The notes under the pieces are model-generated. The model had not been told where the DNA came from and ran no database searches. It worked only from the letters and a program-made list of their open reading frames with translations. A stretch of 64,000 bases of DNA from Chitinophagales bacterium (GTDB taxonomy: Bacteria > Bacteroidota > Bacteroidia > Chitinophagales > Saprospiraceae): contig JAAFJY010000016.1 of NCBI GenBank assembly GCA_013299105.1, positions 1-64,000 of the forward strand. The letters run 5' to 3'. The position numbers and the translations under genes are program-made. This document shows positions 53,172 through 61,727 of this stretch, in pieces. Each line of letters opens with the position of its first letter. Within the stretch, counting starts at the first letter, position 1.

Positions 53172-53606
53172 ATGAACGATTTAAAACTTGATGATGTTTT
53201 CATTTACCTCATCGAGCGCACCCAAAGACAAATGCGGCGCTATTCCAACGCCGCACTTAAACAGGCTGGCATTGACCTGAATTCTGATCAATGGGTCATT
53301 CTCAAAAGGATCAGCGAAAACGAAGCCTTGAATCAGCGCGAAATTGCAGATTTGACCTTCAAAGATACCGCCGCCATTACCCGTAGTCTCGATATATTGG
53401 AAGAACGAAACCTGGTAAAACGCCAGGATGTACCAAACGACCGCAGGGCTTATCAATTGGTTTTGACCCCAGTGGGAGAAGAACTCGTAGCGAAAGTCAC
53501 TCCCATTGCCCAATTGGTGAGGTCACAGGGCTTACAAGGAATAAACGAGGAGGAGTTGAGACACTTCAAAAATGTTTTGGCCAAAATCTACACCAACTAC
53601 TCATAA
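53172..53606 (+). CDS. MarR-family transcriptional regulator
   Basis: A 144-residue winged-helix regulator. It has dimerisation helices at both ends (FIYLIERTQRQMRRYSNAAL), a recognition region NQREIADLTFKDTAAITRSL and a wing NLVKRQDVPNDRRAYQLVLT with the conserved DxR. The ATG at 53172 lies downstream of a good promoter; an upstream frame start would precede that promoter. The DOMON and NTF2-like genes follow on the same strand and may be its targets. Confidence 0.92.
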   Translation: MNDLKLDDVFIYLIERTQRQMRRYSNAALKQAGIDLNSDQWVILKRISENEALNQREIADLTFKDTAAITRSLDILEERNLVKRQDVPNDRRAYQLVLTPVGEELVAKVTPIAQLVRSQGLQGINEEELRHFKNVLAKIYTNYS

Positions 53607-53635
53607 ATTGGGGGTGTGTTTTTTTGCCAAAATAA

Positions 53636-53647
53636 TTGATAAATCAA
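53636..53647 (+). promoter_or_regulatory. Candidate operator before the DOMON gene
   Basis: TTGATAAATCAA is a perfect palindrome 14 bases before the DOMON gene start and resembles MarR-type half sites. Confidence 0.3.
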
Positions 53648-53660
53648 TAATCAACTTATC

Positions 53661-54176
53661 ATGTATTTCAGAAAAACAGCTTTGTGCTTGGCGATAAGCC
53701 TGCTTGCTGGTGCTTCGGTTTTTTCACAAAAAACTTTAAATGCCCTAAAAAGAAATGGAATGGAAGTGAAATGGAGTCGCGATGGCGAATACCTTGAATT
53801 CGAGCTCAAAGCACCCAGCGAAGGTTGGCTGGCAATTGGATTCAATCAGCATGACCAGCTGTCAGGAACCCATTTGATCATGGTACACCAAAACAAAGAA
53901 GGGGTTTTTGCACTTTCCGATCGCTACATCAAAGCACCTGGCGAGCATGTTTCGGTCAAAGAATTAGGTGGACAAGCCCATGCGCAACTGATCCACGCTG
54001 AAAGGAAGAACGGGCAAACCACAGCCCTTTTGAAAGTCAGATTGAAGGCTAAAGACCAATGGCACCAGCATTTGGAAGCTGGAAAAAAATACCACTTGTT
54101 GATGGCATATAGCCAGAGTGACGATTTGTACCATCACTCGCTGTTCCGCACCAGTGTGCAATTTTCTTTTGATTAA
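53661..54176 (+). CDS. DOMON-domain secreted protein
   Basis: A 171-residue exported protein (signal ALCLAISLLAGASVFSQ) with one DOMON domain of the dopamine beta-monooxygenase N-terminal type: VKWSRDGEYLEFELKAPSEG, WLAIGFNQHDQLSGTHLIMV and the late YHHSLFRTSVQF. DOMON domains bind heme or sugars. The internal Met/His residues that ligate heme are not certain here. It lies 12 bp before the NTF2-like gene, probably in one unit. Confidence 0.8.
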   Translation: MYFRKTALCLAISLLAGASVFSQKTLNALKRNGMEVKWSRDGEYLEFELKAPSEGWLAIGFNQHDQLSGTHLIMVHQNKEGVFALSDRYIKAPGEHVSVKELGGQAHAQLIHAERKNGQTTALLKVRLKAKDQWHQHLEAGKKYHLLMAYSQSDDLYHHSLFRTSVQFSFD

Positions 54177-54188
54177 AACCTATTCAAC

Positions 54189-54623
54189 ATGTATTGCAAA
54201 ATCTTCATTATGCTAAGTTTATTCGCAGGCAGCCTGGAATTAGGTGCCCAAAGTGTGAAAGACCTGGAGAAAGTTGAGCACTTGATCCAACAATTCAACC
54301 AGGCCGTAGATCAGCAAGATCCAATTAAACTGGAACGATTGTTACATCCGCAATTTCGAGCCTATGTGCATCGCCTTTTTAGCGGACCTGACTTGATAAT
54401 CACTGAACGCAACAGTTACATGCAGGCCATTCGTGAAAAAAAGATTGGCGGAGACTCCAGGGTTGTTCATATTCTGCATACCGATCTGAACAACAACAGT
54501 GCAATTATCAAGGTCATCTTCGAAGGAAAAGAGCTGCGTTTTATCACGCATCTTTCCGCCATCAAATTGGCGAACAACGAATGGCAATTGCTGAGTGATC
54601 TTCCAGAAATCGTCAAATTGTAA
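54189..54623 (+). CDS. NTF2-like (DUF4440-type) secreted protein
   Basis: A 144-residue protein with a short signal (IMLSLFAGSLELGAQ) and an NTF2-like fold: HLIQQFNQAVDQQDPIKLER, LLHPQFRAYVHRLFSGPDLI, YMQAIREKKIGGDSRVVHIL and RFITHLSAIKLANNEWQLLS. This fold is often a small-molecule-binding or enzyme pocket; the ligand is unknown. It is the last gene of the MarR/DOMON group. Confidence 0.75.
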   Translation: MYCKIFIMLSLFAGSLELGAQSVKDLEKVEHLIQQFNQAVDQQDPIKLERLLHPQFRAYVHRLFSGPDLIITERNSYMQAIREKKIGGDSRVVHILHTDLNNNSAIIKVIFEGKELRFITHLSAIKLANNEWQLLSDLPEIVKL

Positions 54624-54766
54624 AGGCGAAACGCAAAAGCTGTGAAAACATGAAGGTGCTGACCAGGGTGACTTGGAAGCGCCTTCTTTTTTGGTTATGG
54701 CTTGGGCCTTAGAGCAAGCTCTAAAAAAGAATGGCGATCCAGCTTGTCGCCAAAACGCCATTCTTT

Positions 54767-54791
54767 TCAACTCTTCAACTTTTCAACTCTA
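54767..54791 (-). repeat. Period-8 repeat supplying a stop codon
   Basis: Plus-strand units ttcaactc, ttcaactt, ttcaactc are followed by ta. The final ct plus a forms the TAG stop of the lipoprotein gene at 54789. Confidence 0.6.
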
Positions 54792-55373
54792 AAGCGGATT
54801 TCCCAAAGAATCCACCCCAATTGAAGCAGGAGTTGGCAAGGAATACATCTTCAGTACTTTCATCATAGCAGCATCTTGGTCTACAGAATTGGCCACCACT
54901 TTCACCCACGACATGTACATGCCTTCTTTGGCGATACCTTGCACTTCGTATTCCACATCGCGAGAATCATCAAGCGCAGAATCGAGGAAAAGGCGTTGGG
55001 TAGGGCGCCCCAAGGCTGGGTTGCCGTCAGCGTGCATGAACCAAGACCCTTGGTCAAAAGTCTTTTGCCACTGACCAGCTACATAGGTGCCATCGGCGTG
55101 AAACTGGAACCACATGCCTTTGTTTTTTCGAATTGGCATGGACTGGTTTTCACCAATCGGACGCACATAATGCTCGAACACCCAGAAATTTTTGGTCAAC
55201 ATGGCCGTCAAAGCATTGGCTTCAGGAGCCACAGGAGCGCCCGCAGAACCCGTAGGGCCTGCTGGGGCATCTGGGATGGATGGATCTAGCTGGGCGCTGG
55301 TCAATTTGTCGCGCTTGCAAGCGCCTGTTGCTAGTAAAAGGATTACATTTAAACAGTAAAATGCTCGTAGCAT
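54789..55373 (-). CDS. Lipocalin-like lipoprotein, unknown function
   Basis: A 194-residue lipoprotein (CLNVILLLATGACKRDK lipobox). A Pro/Gly/Ala-rich linker precedes a small domain: NFWVFEHYVRPIGENQSMPI, KGMWFQFHADGTYVAGQWQK and FDQGSWFMHADG. This resembles lipocalin-like domains of Bacteroidota. The ATG at 55373 begins the signal; the open frame is longer. Its stop codon lies in a period-8 repeat. Confidence 0.65.
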   Translation of the reverse strand: MLRAFYCLNVILLLATGACKRDKLTSAQLDPSIPDAPAGPTGSAGAPVAPEANALTAMLTKNFWVFEHYVRPIGENQSMPIRKNKGMWFQFHADGTYVAGQWQKTFDQGSWFMHADGNPALGRPTQRLFLDSALDDSRDVEYEVQGIAKEGMYMSWVKVVANSVDQDAAMMKVLKMYSLPTPASIGVDSLGNPL

Positions 55374-55421
55374 ACAGATTAGGATTACAATTTGGAAAAA
55401 ATTAGCGTTCAAAAATCACAT

Positions 55422-56093
55422 TTACTGGTCAACAATCCCCAGCGCAGTGATGATTTTCATAAAACGCAAACTATCAAAATCTGGTATAACAAGATCAGCT
55501 TGATCGTGCAGGTCTTCCGCTTTGCCAATACCCACTACAAAAAACGCCGCCAACGATGCCGCCGCCGCACCATCACTGGTATGTTCAAAAACCAGGGTTT
55601 CTTCTGGGGGAAAGCCTAGATTGGCAGCCATTTGCAAGTAAGTATAGGTAGACACCGAGGCAAAACCACCACCTTGTGCCTCTGCAACACTGTGAAACAA
55701 GTGGGTGATTCGCAAGCGATTCAAAATCTTGGTGGTATTCGGAAATGCAGAAACCACGCCTATACTCATGCCCTTGTTCTTCAATTCTTTGATAAACAGC
55801 AGAACGCCTTCTTCCAAGTCATCTGGAGTAATGTCGGCCACATGATCGGCAATTTCCTGGTCGATGGTCTGCATTAATTCGGCTTTTTGCGCTTCCGAAA
55901 TAGCCTGACCGCTGCGTTGAATCAGCTCATTCAAGGCTTGCAAACGGGTGGCACCATACAAGACATCACTGTGCGGAGGACGCCCAGCAACTTCCAGTCC
56001 CCAACGATTTTCTAAGCGCTCCAGGGCTTGAAAAAACTGGTTTTGGGTATCAATGATCACCCCTTCGAGGTTGAATATGCAAGCTTTGATCAT
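55422..56093 (-). CDS. HAD-like protein with degenerate motif I
   Basis: A 223-residue protein with the beta-phosphoglucomutase-like HAD architecture: cap helices (about 15-80), motif II region GVVSAFPNTTKILNRL and motif IV region ETLVFEHTSDGAAAASLAAF. Motif I reads CIFNLEGVIID instead of DxDGVIxD: the nucleophile Asp is Asn and the acid/base Asp is Glu. Motif IV has His where a metal-binding Asp is usual. It is therefore probably not a phosphatase and may bind a ligand or partner. Checked directly on the DNA (TTCAACCTCGAAGGG). Confidence 0.85.
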   Translation of the reverse strand: MIKACIFNLEGVIIDTQNQFFQALERLENRWGLEVAGRPPHSDVLYGATRLQALNELIQRSGQAISEAQKAELMQTIDQEIADHVADITPDDLEEGVLLFIKELKNKGMSIGVVSAFPNTTKILNRLRITHLFHSVAEAQGGGFASVSTYTYLQMAANLGFPPEETLVFEHTSDGAAAASLAAFFVVGIGKAEDLHDQADLVIPDFDSLRFMKIITALGIVDQ

Positions 56094-56441
56094 GAATGTG
56101 GGAAAAAAGTAAAAAAAGGCCTATACTTGCAGTAGTTTGTATATTTTCACAATTGTGTGAATACCATGCCCTGCAAAATTAGCGTTAATCTGCTAGAATC
56201 CCAGCCTTCTTAATGATTTACTTGCCTTTGCCTGGAATTCTTGTTCTGCTTGCCAAAACATTAGCTTTGCTCTGATCAGCTTTAAATCGTCTTTGCCTAA
56301 CCTTAGTGAATGAGGTTTGCCAAGTTCCTTATTGTTTCAACACATTCTTGTCAACGAACAACTAGCATTTAAACCTTTTGGCTTGGCACAAGTCTAAGCC
56401 ATCTGGATCCTCATACTTCACCACCTTAAACTAGATCAGCG
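56094..56441. other. Divergent intergenic region
   Basis: About 350 bp between the HAD-like and DUF1800 genes. Apart from the palindrome at 56145 I see no gene, repeat copy or promoter match. Confidence 0.5.
56145..56160. promoter_or_regulatory. Perfect palindrome, candidate operator
   Basis: TTCACA-ATTG-TGTGAA lies 52 bases upstream of the HAD-like gene in a divergent gap. Confidence 0.3.
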
Positions 56442-58124
56442 ATGGATAGAAGAGCTACCTTAGCCACCCTTTTGGGGCGCTCCACCACTGAAGAGCCAAC
56501 AGCGCCAGATGCGTTTACCCTTTCACCTCCACCTAGCGCAGGCTTGGCTCCTTACGCTGGAAAATGGGAATTTGCACAAGCAGCACACCTGCTTCGCCGT
56601 ACCACTTTTGGCCCTACTTTTGCCCAAATCAATGATGTGGTCAAACAGGGCATGAAAACTACGTTGGACCAGCTGTTGAAAATCAACCCACTCCCCTCAC
56701 CTCCAATCAATTTGGACTATACCACTGATCCACAGGTTCCCGTTGGAAGCACCTGGATCGACGCTGTATACTCCCGCGATGCCAACAACCAGGTTACCCA
56801 CGTAAGCTATCGTGCCCGCAGCCTGGCCGCTTGGACCCTGGACAATGTACTGAGTGAGGGTATTTCTATCCGTGAGAAAATGACCTTGTTTTGGCACAAC
56901 CACTTTGCAACCAACCAGCAGGATGACCCAAGGTTCAATTACCATTACATGAATACCCTGCGGGCGAATGCACTGGGGAATTTCAAGGATTTGGTCAAAA
57001 AGATCACTATTGATCCCAATATGCTGCGTTTTTTGAATGGCAACCAAAATACCCGTACTGCTCCCAACGAAAACTTCGCACGAGAGTTGCTGGAGTTGTT
57101 CACCATAGGAAAAGGCCCATTAGCTGGCCCCGGTGATTACACCAACTATACGGAATCTGATATCAAGGAGATCGCGAAAGCCCTTACTGGCTGGCGCGAC
57201 CAAGGGTATTACACCACAGATCCAATGGTGAAAATTAGTGCCGTGTTCCGCCCTACTAACCACGATACAACCATCAAGAAACTCTCTTCTAGGTTTGGTG
57301 GTGCAGAAATTCCAAATGGTAATGAGAAGGAATATGAGACAGTGGTAGACATCATCTTCACCAAAGCCGAAGTAGCGCGATACATTTCACGCAAGCTTTA
57401 CCGCTGGTTTGTTTATTACAAAATCAGCGCTGCTGCGGAGACAGAAGTGATCGAGCCAATGGCCAAAATTCTGATCGACAATAAGTTTGAAATCCTTCCT
57501 GCATTGAGGGCGCTGCTCTCCAGCCAACACTTTTTCGACAGCCTCAATCTGGGGCCAATGATCAAAAACCCCATCGACTTCAGTCTGGGTTTGATCAAAC
57601 AAGTGGGCCTCACTTGGCCAGCCGTGCAAGCAACCAAGTATACTTATCTCAATAGTTTGTTTGGTACTATTTCGCAGCAACAAATGATTTACTTCAACCC
57701 ACCAGATGTAGCAGGCTGGAAAGCTTATTACCAAGAGCCCGCCTTCTACCGCATCTGGATCAATGCTACAACGCTCAACAACCGCATGAGGTTTACAGAT
57801 CGTTTGGCTACTGCTAGGCTCAACCTCGGTGCCAATGTGGGCTTGAATATTTTGGATTTTGTCAAAAACCTGAGCAAGCCTTCTGATCCGAATGTATTGA
57901 TCAGCGATATGGTCAAGATTTTGTTGCCACAAAGTTTGACCGATGCGCAAATGGCCCAGCTGAATGATACTTTGCTGGGGCAATTGCCCGATTATGAATG
58001 GACGGTGGAATACAACCAGTACCTTGCCAAGCCCGATGACGCCAAGCTAAAAGGTGCCATTGAAGGCAAACTGCGCACCTTGATACAGGCCATCTTGGCC
58101 ATGCCTGAATTCTACCTGAGCTAA
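56442..58124 (+). CDS. DUF1800-domain protein
   Basis: A 560-residue protein of the DUF1800 family: FAQAAHLLRRTTFGPTFAQI, LREKMTLFWHNHF-like IREKMTLFWHNHFATNQQD, LLELFTIGKGPLAGPGDYTN and FSRKLYRW-like ARYISRKLYRWFVYYKI, then YFNPPDVAGWKAYYQEPAFY. Members are nearly always encoded next to a DUF1501 gene, as here (31 bp apart). No clear signal peptide is seen, unlike its neighbour. Function unknown; an exported surface complex is the usual guess. Confidence 0.9.
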   Translation: MDRRATLATLLGRSTTEEPTAPDAFTLSPPPSAGLAPYAGKWEFAQAAHLLRRTTFGPTFAQINDVVKQGMKTTLDQLLKINPLPSPPINLDYTTDPQVPVGSTWIDAVYSRDANNQVTHVSYRARSLAAWTLDNVLSEGISIREKMTLFWHNHFATNQQDDPRFNYHYMNTLRANALGNFKDLVKKITIDPNMLRFLNGNQNTRTAPNENFARELLELFTIGKGPLAGPGDYTNYTESDIKEIAKALTGWRDQGYYTTDPMVKISAVFRPTNHDTTIKKLSSRFGGAEIPNGNEKEYETVVDIIFTKAEVARYISRKLYRWFVYYKISAAAETEVIEPMAKILIDNKFEILPALRALLSSQHFFDSLNLGPMIKNPIDFSLGLIKQVGLTWPAVQATKYTYLNSLFGTISQQQMIYFNPPDVAGWKAYYQEPAFYRIWINATTLNNRMRFTDRLATARLNLGANVGLNILDFVKNLSKPSDPNVLISDMVKILLPQSLTDAQMAQLNDTLLGQLPDYEWTVEYNQYLAKPDDAKLKGAIEGKLRTLIQAILAMPEFYLS

Positions 58125-58155
58125 TCATTTTCCATCACTCAATATTTCTCTGATC

Positions 58156-59718
58156 ATGAAAAGAAGAAATTTCATCCAGGCGACGGGCCTCGCAGCACTA
58201 GGTACGCCGCTCTATGTAAATGGGATGAACATGGGAGCGGTGGAAATGTCACCGCTTTTCACAGGCATGGACCCCGATACAGATAAAGTCATGGTCATCA
58301 TCCAGCTGAATGGTGGATATGACGGCTTGAATGTGGTACTGCCGCTCGATCAATACAGCAACCTTTCCAAGGCTCGTGCCAATATCCTCATTCCAGAAGA
58401 CAAAGCACTCAAACTGGGCAACAACCCCACTGCTTTACACCCCATCATGACTGGTATGCAAAAACTGTTCAAAGATGGCAAAATGAGCGTGGTACATAGC
58501 GTGGGTTATCCCAATCAAAACCGCTCGCATTTCCGCTCAACTGATATTTGGGAATCGGCGTCCTCAGCAAACGAGTACTTGCGTACGGGCTGGATTGGGC
58601 GATATTTTGAGAAAAATTACCCCACTTTCCCCGACGGCTATCCAAGCGCAGCTCAACCTCACCCTTTCGCCCTGACTATGAGCAGCACCGTATCAGAAAC
58701 TTGCCAGGGGACAATAGGTAATTTTAGCTTGACGCTTAACGACCCTTTCGCTTTTGGTAAACTGACCGAGGGCAAGGAAAAAGAAGCACCCAATTCGCCT
58801 TACGGGCAAGAGTTATCCTTTCTGCGCACTTCCATATCGCAGACCAATGCCTATTCAACCATCATCACTGATGCAGCCAAAAAAGGCAAAAACCTGGTTA
58901 CTTACCCTACCAGCAGCCTGGCTACCCAATTGAAAAACATCGCATTGATGATTTCGGGAGGCTTAAAAACCAAGGTTTATGTGGCTCGCTTGGGTGGTTT
59001 TGACACCCATGCCAATCAAGTAAGCACTACCGATACAACCAAAGGGGTACAGGCCGAATTGCTCAAATTACTTTCCGAAGCCATTTCTGCATTTCAGGAA
59101 GACCTGCGCCTGATGAAGGTCGAAGAAAGAGTGATTGGCATGACTTTTTCTGAGTTTGGTCGCCAGATCAAGTCCAATGCAGCAGCTGGGACCGATCATG
59201 GAACTGCTGCCCCACTCTTCATTTTTGGTTCTTGTGTGAACAAACAAATCATCGGCAAAAACCCGGAGATTCCAGAAACTGTGGCTTCGCAAGCTGGTGT
59301 ACCCATGCAAATCGACTTTAGAGATGTGTATGGGTCCTTGTTGATGGGCTGGTTTGGAGTCTCAGAAACAACCGTGAAAAGTTATTTGTACAATAATTTC
59401 ACCTTGTTGCCATTGGTCAAAAACTGCGCCTTGTCCACCGATGCCAACGACATTACGATCGAAGACATCAGCGTCAAAGCCTATCCGAACCCCTTCCGTG
59501 ACCAAGCACGTATTGAGTTTGAACTCAATGTTGGAGCCTACACCAGGGTTAGTATTTTTGACATGCTTGGCAGCGAGCTTTCAGTATTGAGCAATCAGCA
59601 ATTGCCAAGTGGTAAACACCAGTTCGACTTCAATGGCAGCCACTTGCCTGCGGGTACCTACATCTGCCGAGTACAAGCTGGTAGTGAGGTGATGACTTTG
59701 CGGGTGATTAAGTATTGA
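58156..59718 (+). CDS. DUF1501-domain protein with T9SS sorting domain
   Basis: A 520-residue secreted protein. It has a Tat-like N-terminus (MKRRNFIQATGLAALGTPL), the DUF1501 (sulfatase-like fold) segments MVIIQLNGGYDGLNVVLPLD, VHSVGYPNQNRSHFRSTDIW, YVARLGGFDTHANQVS and SEFGRQIKSNAAAGTDHGTA, and a C-terminal T9SS domain (VKAYPNPFRDQARIEFELNV to TLRVIKY). It is the partner of the DUF1800 protein. Export through both the Tat and T9SS routes is implied by sequence. Confidence 0.92.
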   Translation: MKRRNFIQATGLAALGTPLYVNGMNMGAVEMSPLFTGMDPDTDKVMVIIQLNGGYDGLNVVLPLDQYSNLSKARANILIPEDKALKLGNNPTALHPIMTGMQKLFKDGKMSVVHSVGYPNQNRSHFRSTDIWESASSANEYLRTGWIGRYFEKNYPTFPDGYPSAAQPHPFALTMSSTVSETCQGTIGNFSLTLNDPFAFGKLTEGKEKEAPNSPYGQELSFLRTSISQTNAYSTIITDAAKKGKNLVTYPTSSLATQLKNIALMISGGLKTKVYVARLGGFDTHANQVSTTDTTKGVQAELLKLLSEAISAFQEDLRLMKVEERVIGMTFSEFGRQIKSNAAAGTDHGTAAPLFIFGSCVNKQIIGKNPEIPETVASQAGVPMQIDFRDVYGSLLMGWFGVSETTVKSYLYNNFTLLPLVKNCALSTDANDITIEDISVKAYPNPFRDQARIEFELNVGAYTRVSIFDMLGSELSVLSNQQLPSGKHQFDFNGSHLPAGTYICRVQAGSEVMTLRVIKY

Positions 59719-59752
59719 GGAGGTTGAAAAGTTGAAATGTTGAAGGGTTGAA
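59716..59752 (+). repeat. Period-8 repeat at the DUF1501 stop codon
   Basis: The TGA stop lies in ttgaggagg, followed by ttgaaaag, ttgaaatg, ttgaaggg, ttgaaaag. Confidence 0.7.
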
Positions 59753-59826
59753 AAGAAAGGGCTTTGGGCTTGTTTCTGCCTTTCAAGTGCTAAAGATTTG
59801 ATGATTCCCGTAGTAATAATGAATGA

Positions 59827-59856
59827 AAAAGGGCAAGGAGTAATTCTTGCCCTTTT
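59827..59856. terminator. Bidirectional terminator
   Basis: An 11-bp stem (aaaagggcaag / cttgccctttt) lies between the converging DUF1501 and HSDR_N genes, ending next to the latter's stop. Confidence 0.8.
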
Positions 59857-60297
59857 CTATTGAGGCTCCGGCACCTCCCCCAAAACCTCAATCTCCTCAT
59901 TTTCTGCATCCACCGCATAAATCAAAGTCTTCGGCCCGTTGCTGATCATCAAAAACGGCACCCTTAGTGCCAGATTGTACGTGGCAATTTGCTGCACCAC
60001 CGTTTCATCCAACTGGATATTCGGCGCTTTGCACTCCACCAACAAAAAGGGCTTGGCTTGCGCATCGTACACCAAAATATCGAAACGCTTGAGGCGGCCA
60101 TTGATGCGCAGGGCTTTTTCGATGGCGATGCGATTGGGATTGTAGGCACGTTCGTGCAGCAGGTAGGCCAAAATCAGTTGGCGCACCATTTCTTCGGGTT
60201 GCAGAATCAGCCATTTCTTGCGAATGGGGTCGTAAATCTGCTTTTGCCCGTCTTGTTTCCTAAGGACCAGTTTGGATTGAAAGGAAAGTAAATCCAA
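59857..60297 (-). CDS. Type I restriction R-subunit N-terminal-like nuclease domain protein
   Basis: A 146-residue stand-alone HSDR_N-type PD-(D/E)XK domain: YDPIRKKWLILQPEEMVRQL, YNPNRIAIEKALRINGRLKR, the core FDILVYDAQAKPFLLVECKA (D...ExK) and FLMISNGPKTLIYAV. The frame opens at another TTG (60369), but its first 24 codons run through a period-8 repeat. The TTG at 60297 gives the family-like N-terminus LDLLSFQSKL. No hsdM or hsdS is nearby, so a restriction role is not supported; such orphans are common in Bacteroidota. Confidence 0.78.
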   Translation of the reverse strand: MDLLSFQSKLVLRKQDGQKQIYDPIRKKWLILQPEEMVRQLILAYLLHERAYNPNRIAIEKALRINGRLKRFDILVYDAQAKPFLLVECKAPNIQLDETVVQQIATYNLALRVPFLMISNGPKTLIYAVDAENEEIEVLGEVPEPQ

Positions 60298-60299
60298 TG

Positions 60300-60330
60300 A
60301 GCGTTGAGGAATTGAGGGGTTGAGGAGAAG
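60300..60330 (+). repeat. Period-8 repeat at the HSDR_N gene start
   Basis: Units ttgaggaa, ttgagggg, ttgaggag lie immediately upstream of the preferred TTG start. Confidence 0.55.
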
Positions 60331-60469
60331 GGGACAGGTTACAAAAAATAAGCCATCCCCCTTCTCCAATTAGATTAGATTTCATGAGTTGTTGACAAAA
60401 CAAAGAACGCGACGGATTTCCAATGCGAGCCCATCAAATCGTATGTTGTATCTTGTATGCTGTAATCAA

Positions 60470-61528
60470 CTACTGTACAATCAACTCCTGAATGGCAAAT
60501 TCTCCATCGGCTTCCAGGCGGATGAAATAAAGACCTTTGGCAGGAACTTGTGCACGACTAAGTGGCAACTGCTGCGCACCAGCGCCTAGCGCGCCCCGGT
60601 ACAAGGTCAGTATATTTTGACCGAGGGTGTTGAATACTTCTACCTTGATATTTTTAGCAGCCTTGGGTAACTTGAAACTCACTTGGGTTTCTGATTCCAG
60701 GATATTGGGGCTGAGTTTGAACGCTGCTTTCAGGGCCGCATTTTCTACTACCCGCGTAGAAACACCCGCTACTTGGTCGGTCCAGTTGGAATTGACCACT
60801 TCTGAGCGTTGACCTGCTGCCCGCCAAATGATGGTAGCCACCCTGGCATTGGCTATGTTGATACCCTGTGGTACGGTCAGCTTGGTTGTAAATGTTTGGT
60901 TAAACCCCTTTGCTGTATTGCCACTGCTCAGTGCTGAACCCAAAACATTGTTGCCAAAATGGGTACGCAACACATTCAAGTGCGTCTCGTTTGCCGTGCG
61001 GGTGGATTGCTCCGAAACGACCGATTTTTCGATCAAATAGACCCCAACTGTAAAGTCCCCGGTAGCGTCTTTGAAAAATTCGGATTTAACCGTTACCGAC
61101 AATTCACGGTTGGCAGGTGTGTAAGTAGCTTGAATGCCACTTTGAACGGTGGGTGTAATTTTTCCGAAGTCGCCCACTGCTTTTTTGGCGTCTGCTTCGG
61201 TACTGCCATCACCCCGCCCAACGATGGAGTTATTGAAGAAAAACCAAGGCTGGCTGACTACCGTCTCGAATTGGCTGTACAAGATTTCAGCAGTAGCTGA
61301 GTACAAGCGGCTGGTATTGCTGCGGTGCGCGGTCAAGACCAAGGCATTGGTACCATTGTCAGCGACCATGCGCTTGTAAGCATCCCAGGCTGTTCCGCCA
61401 CAAATGGGGCACCAGGTTGCTGCAAGTTTAGTGACTACCCCCTTTTGGGTTTGTGGCACAGTGATATTTTGTCCTTTCAGGGTGAAGGAACTGATCAAAA
61501 CCAAGAATAGCAAAGTAAATTTTTGCAT
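60470..61528 (-). CDS. Omp28-like secreted thioredoxin-fold protein with T9SS domain
   Basis: A 352-residue exported protein (signal LLFLVLISSFTLKGQ). The N-terminal region has a CxxC in a thioredoxin-like context (VTKLAATWCPICGGTAWDAY), as in Omp28-related proteins, followed by ANETHLNVLRTHFGNNVLGS. A C-terminal T9SS domain (LSPNILESETQVSFKLPKAA to QELIVQ) directs secretion. The start is ATG 61528; the frame is open 11 codons further. It may bind or handle thiols outside the cell. Confidence 0.83.
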   Translation of the reverse strand: MQKFTLLFLVLISSFTLKGQNITVPQTQKGVVTKLAATWCPICGGTAWDAYKRMVADNGTNALVLTAHRSNTSRLYSATAEILYSQFETVVSQPWFFFNNSIVGRGDGSTEADAKKAVGDFGKITPTVQSGIQATYTPANRELSVTVKSEFFKDATGDFTVGVYLIEKSVVSEQSTRTANETHLNVLRTHFGNNVLGSALSSGNTAKGFNQTFTTKLTVPQGINIANARVATIIWRAAGQRSEVVNSNWTDQVAGVSTRVVENAALKAAFKLSPNILESETQVSFKLPKAAKNIKVEVFNTLGQNILTLYRGALGAGAQQLPLSRAQVPAKGLYFIRLEADGEFAIQELIVQ

Positions 61529-61636
61529 GGAAAATGGATTTGGGTGAAGTAAATGAGTCAAGCAAAGACGGACAATACCAATGACAGGATAGAAAATATG
61601 TTCAAAGATAGGGGAAAATTGGATTTGGAATGGTCC

Positions 61637-61657
61637 GTAGGCGACATTTGAGCCTAC
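61637..61657. other. Small hairpin upstream of the Omp28-like gene
   Basis: gtaggc-gacatttga-gcctac; role unknown. Confidence 0.3.
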
Positions 61658-61674
61658 TTCAATGCTTCAGAAAC

Positions 61675-61706
61675 GCAAAAAGCCCCACTGGTGTGGAGCT
61701 TTTTGC
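61675..61706 (-). terminator. Terminator after pdhB
   Basis: A 14-bp stem with one mismatch (gcaaaaagccccac / gtggagctttttgc) lies 21 bp beyond the pdhB stop. Confidence 0.8.
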
Positions 61707-61727
61707 CTTGAACTCAATTGAGATCGA

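Noticed and set aside
59857-60297. Type I restriction system
   Set aside because: Only an R-subunit N-terminal-like domain is present; no helicase, methylase or specificity gene lies nearby.
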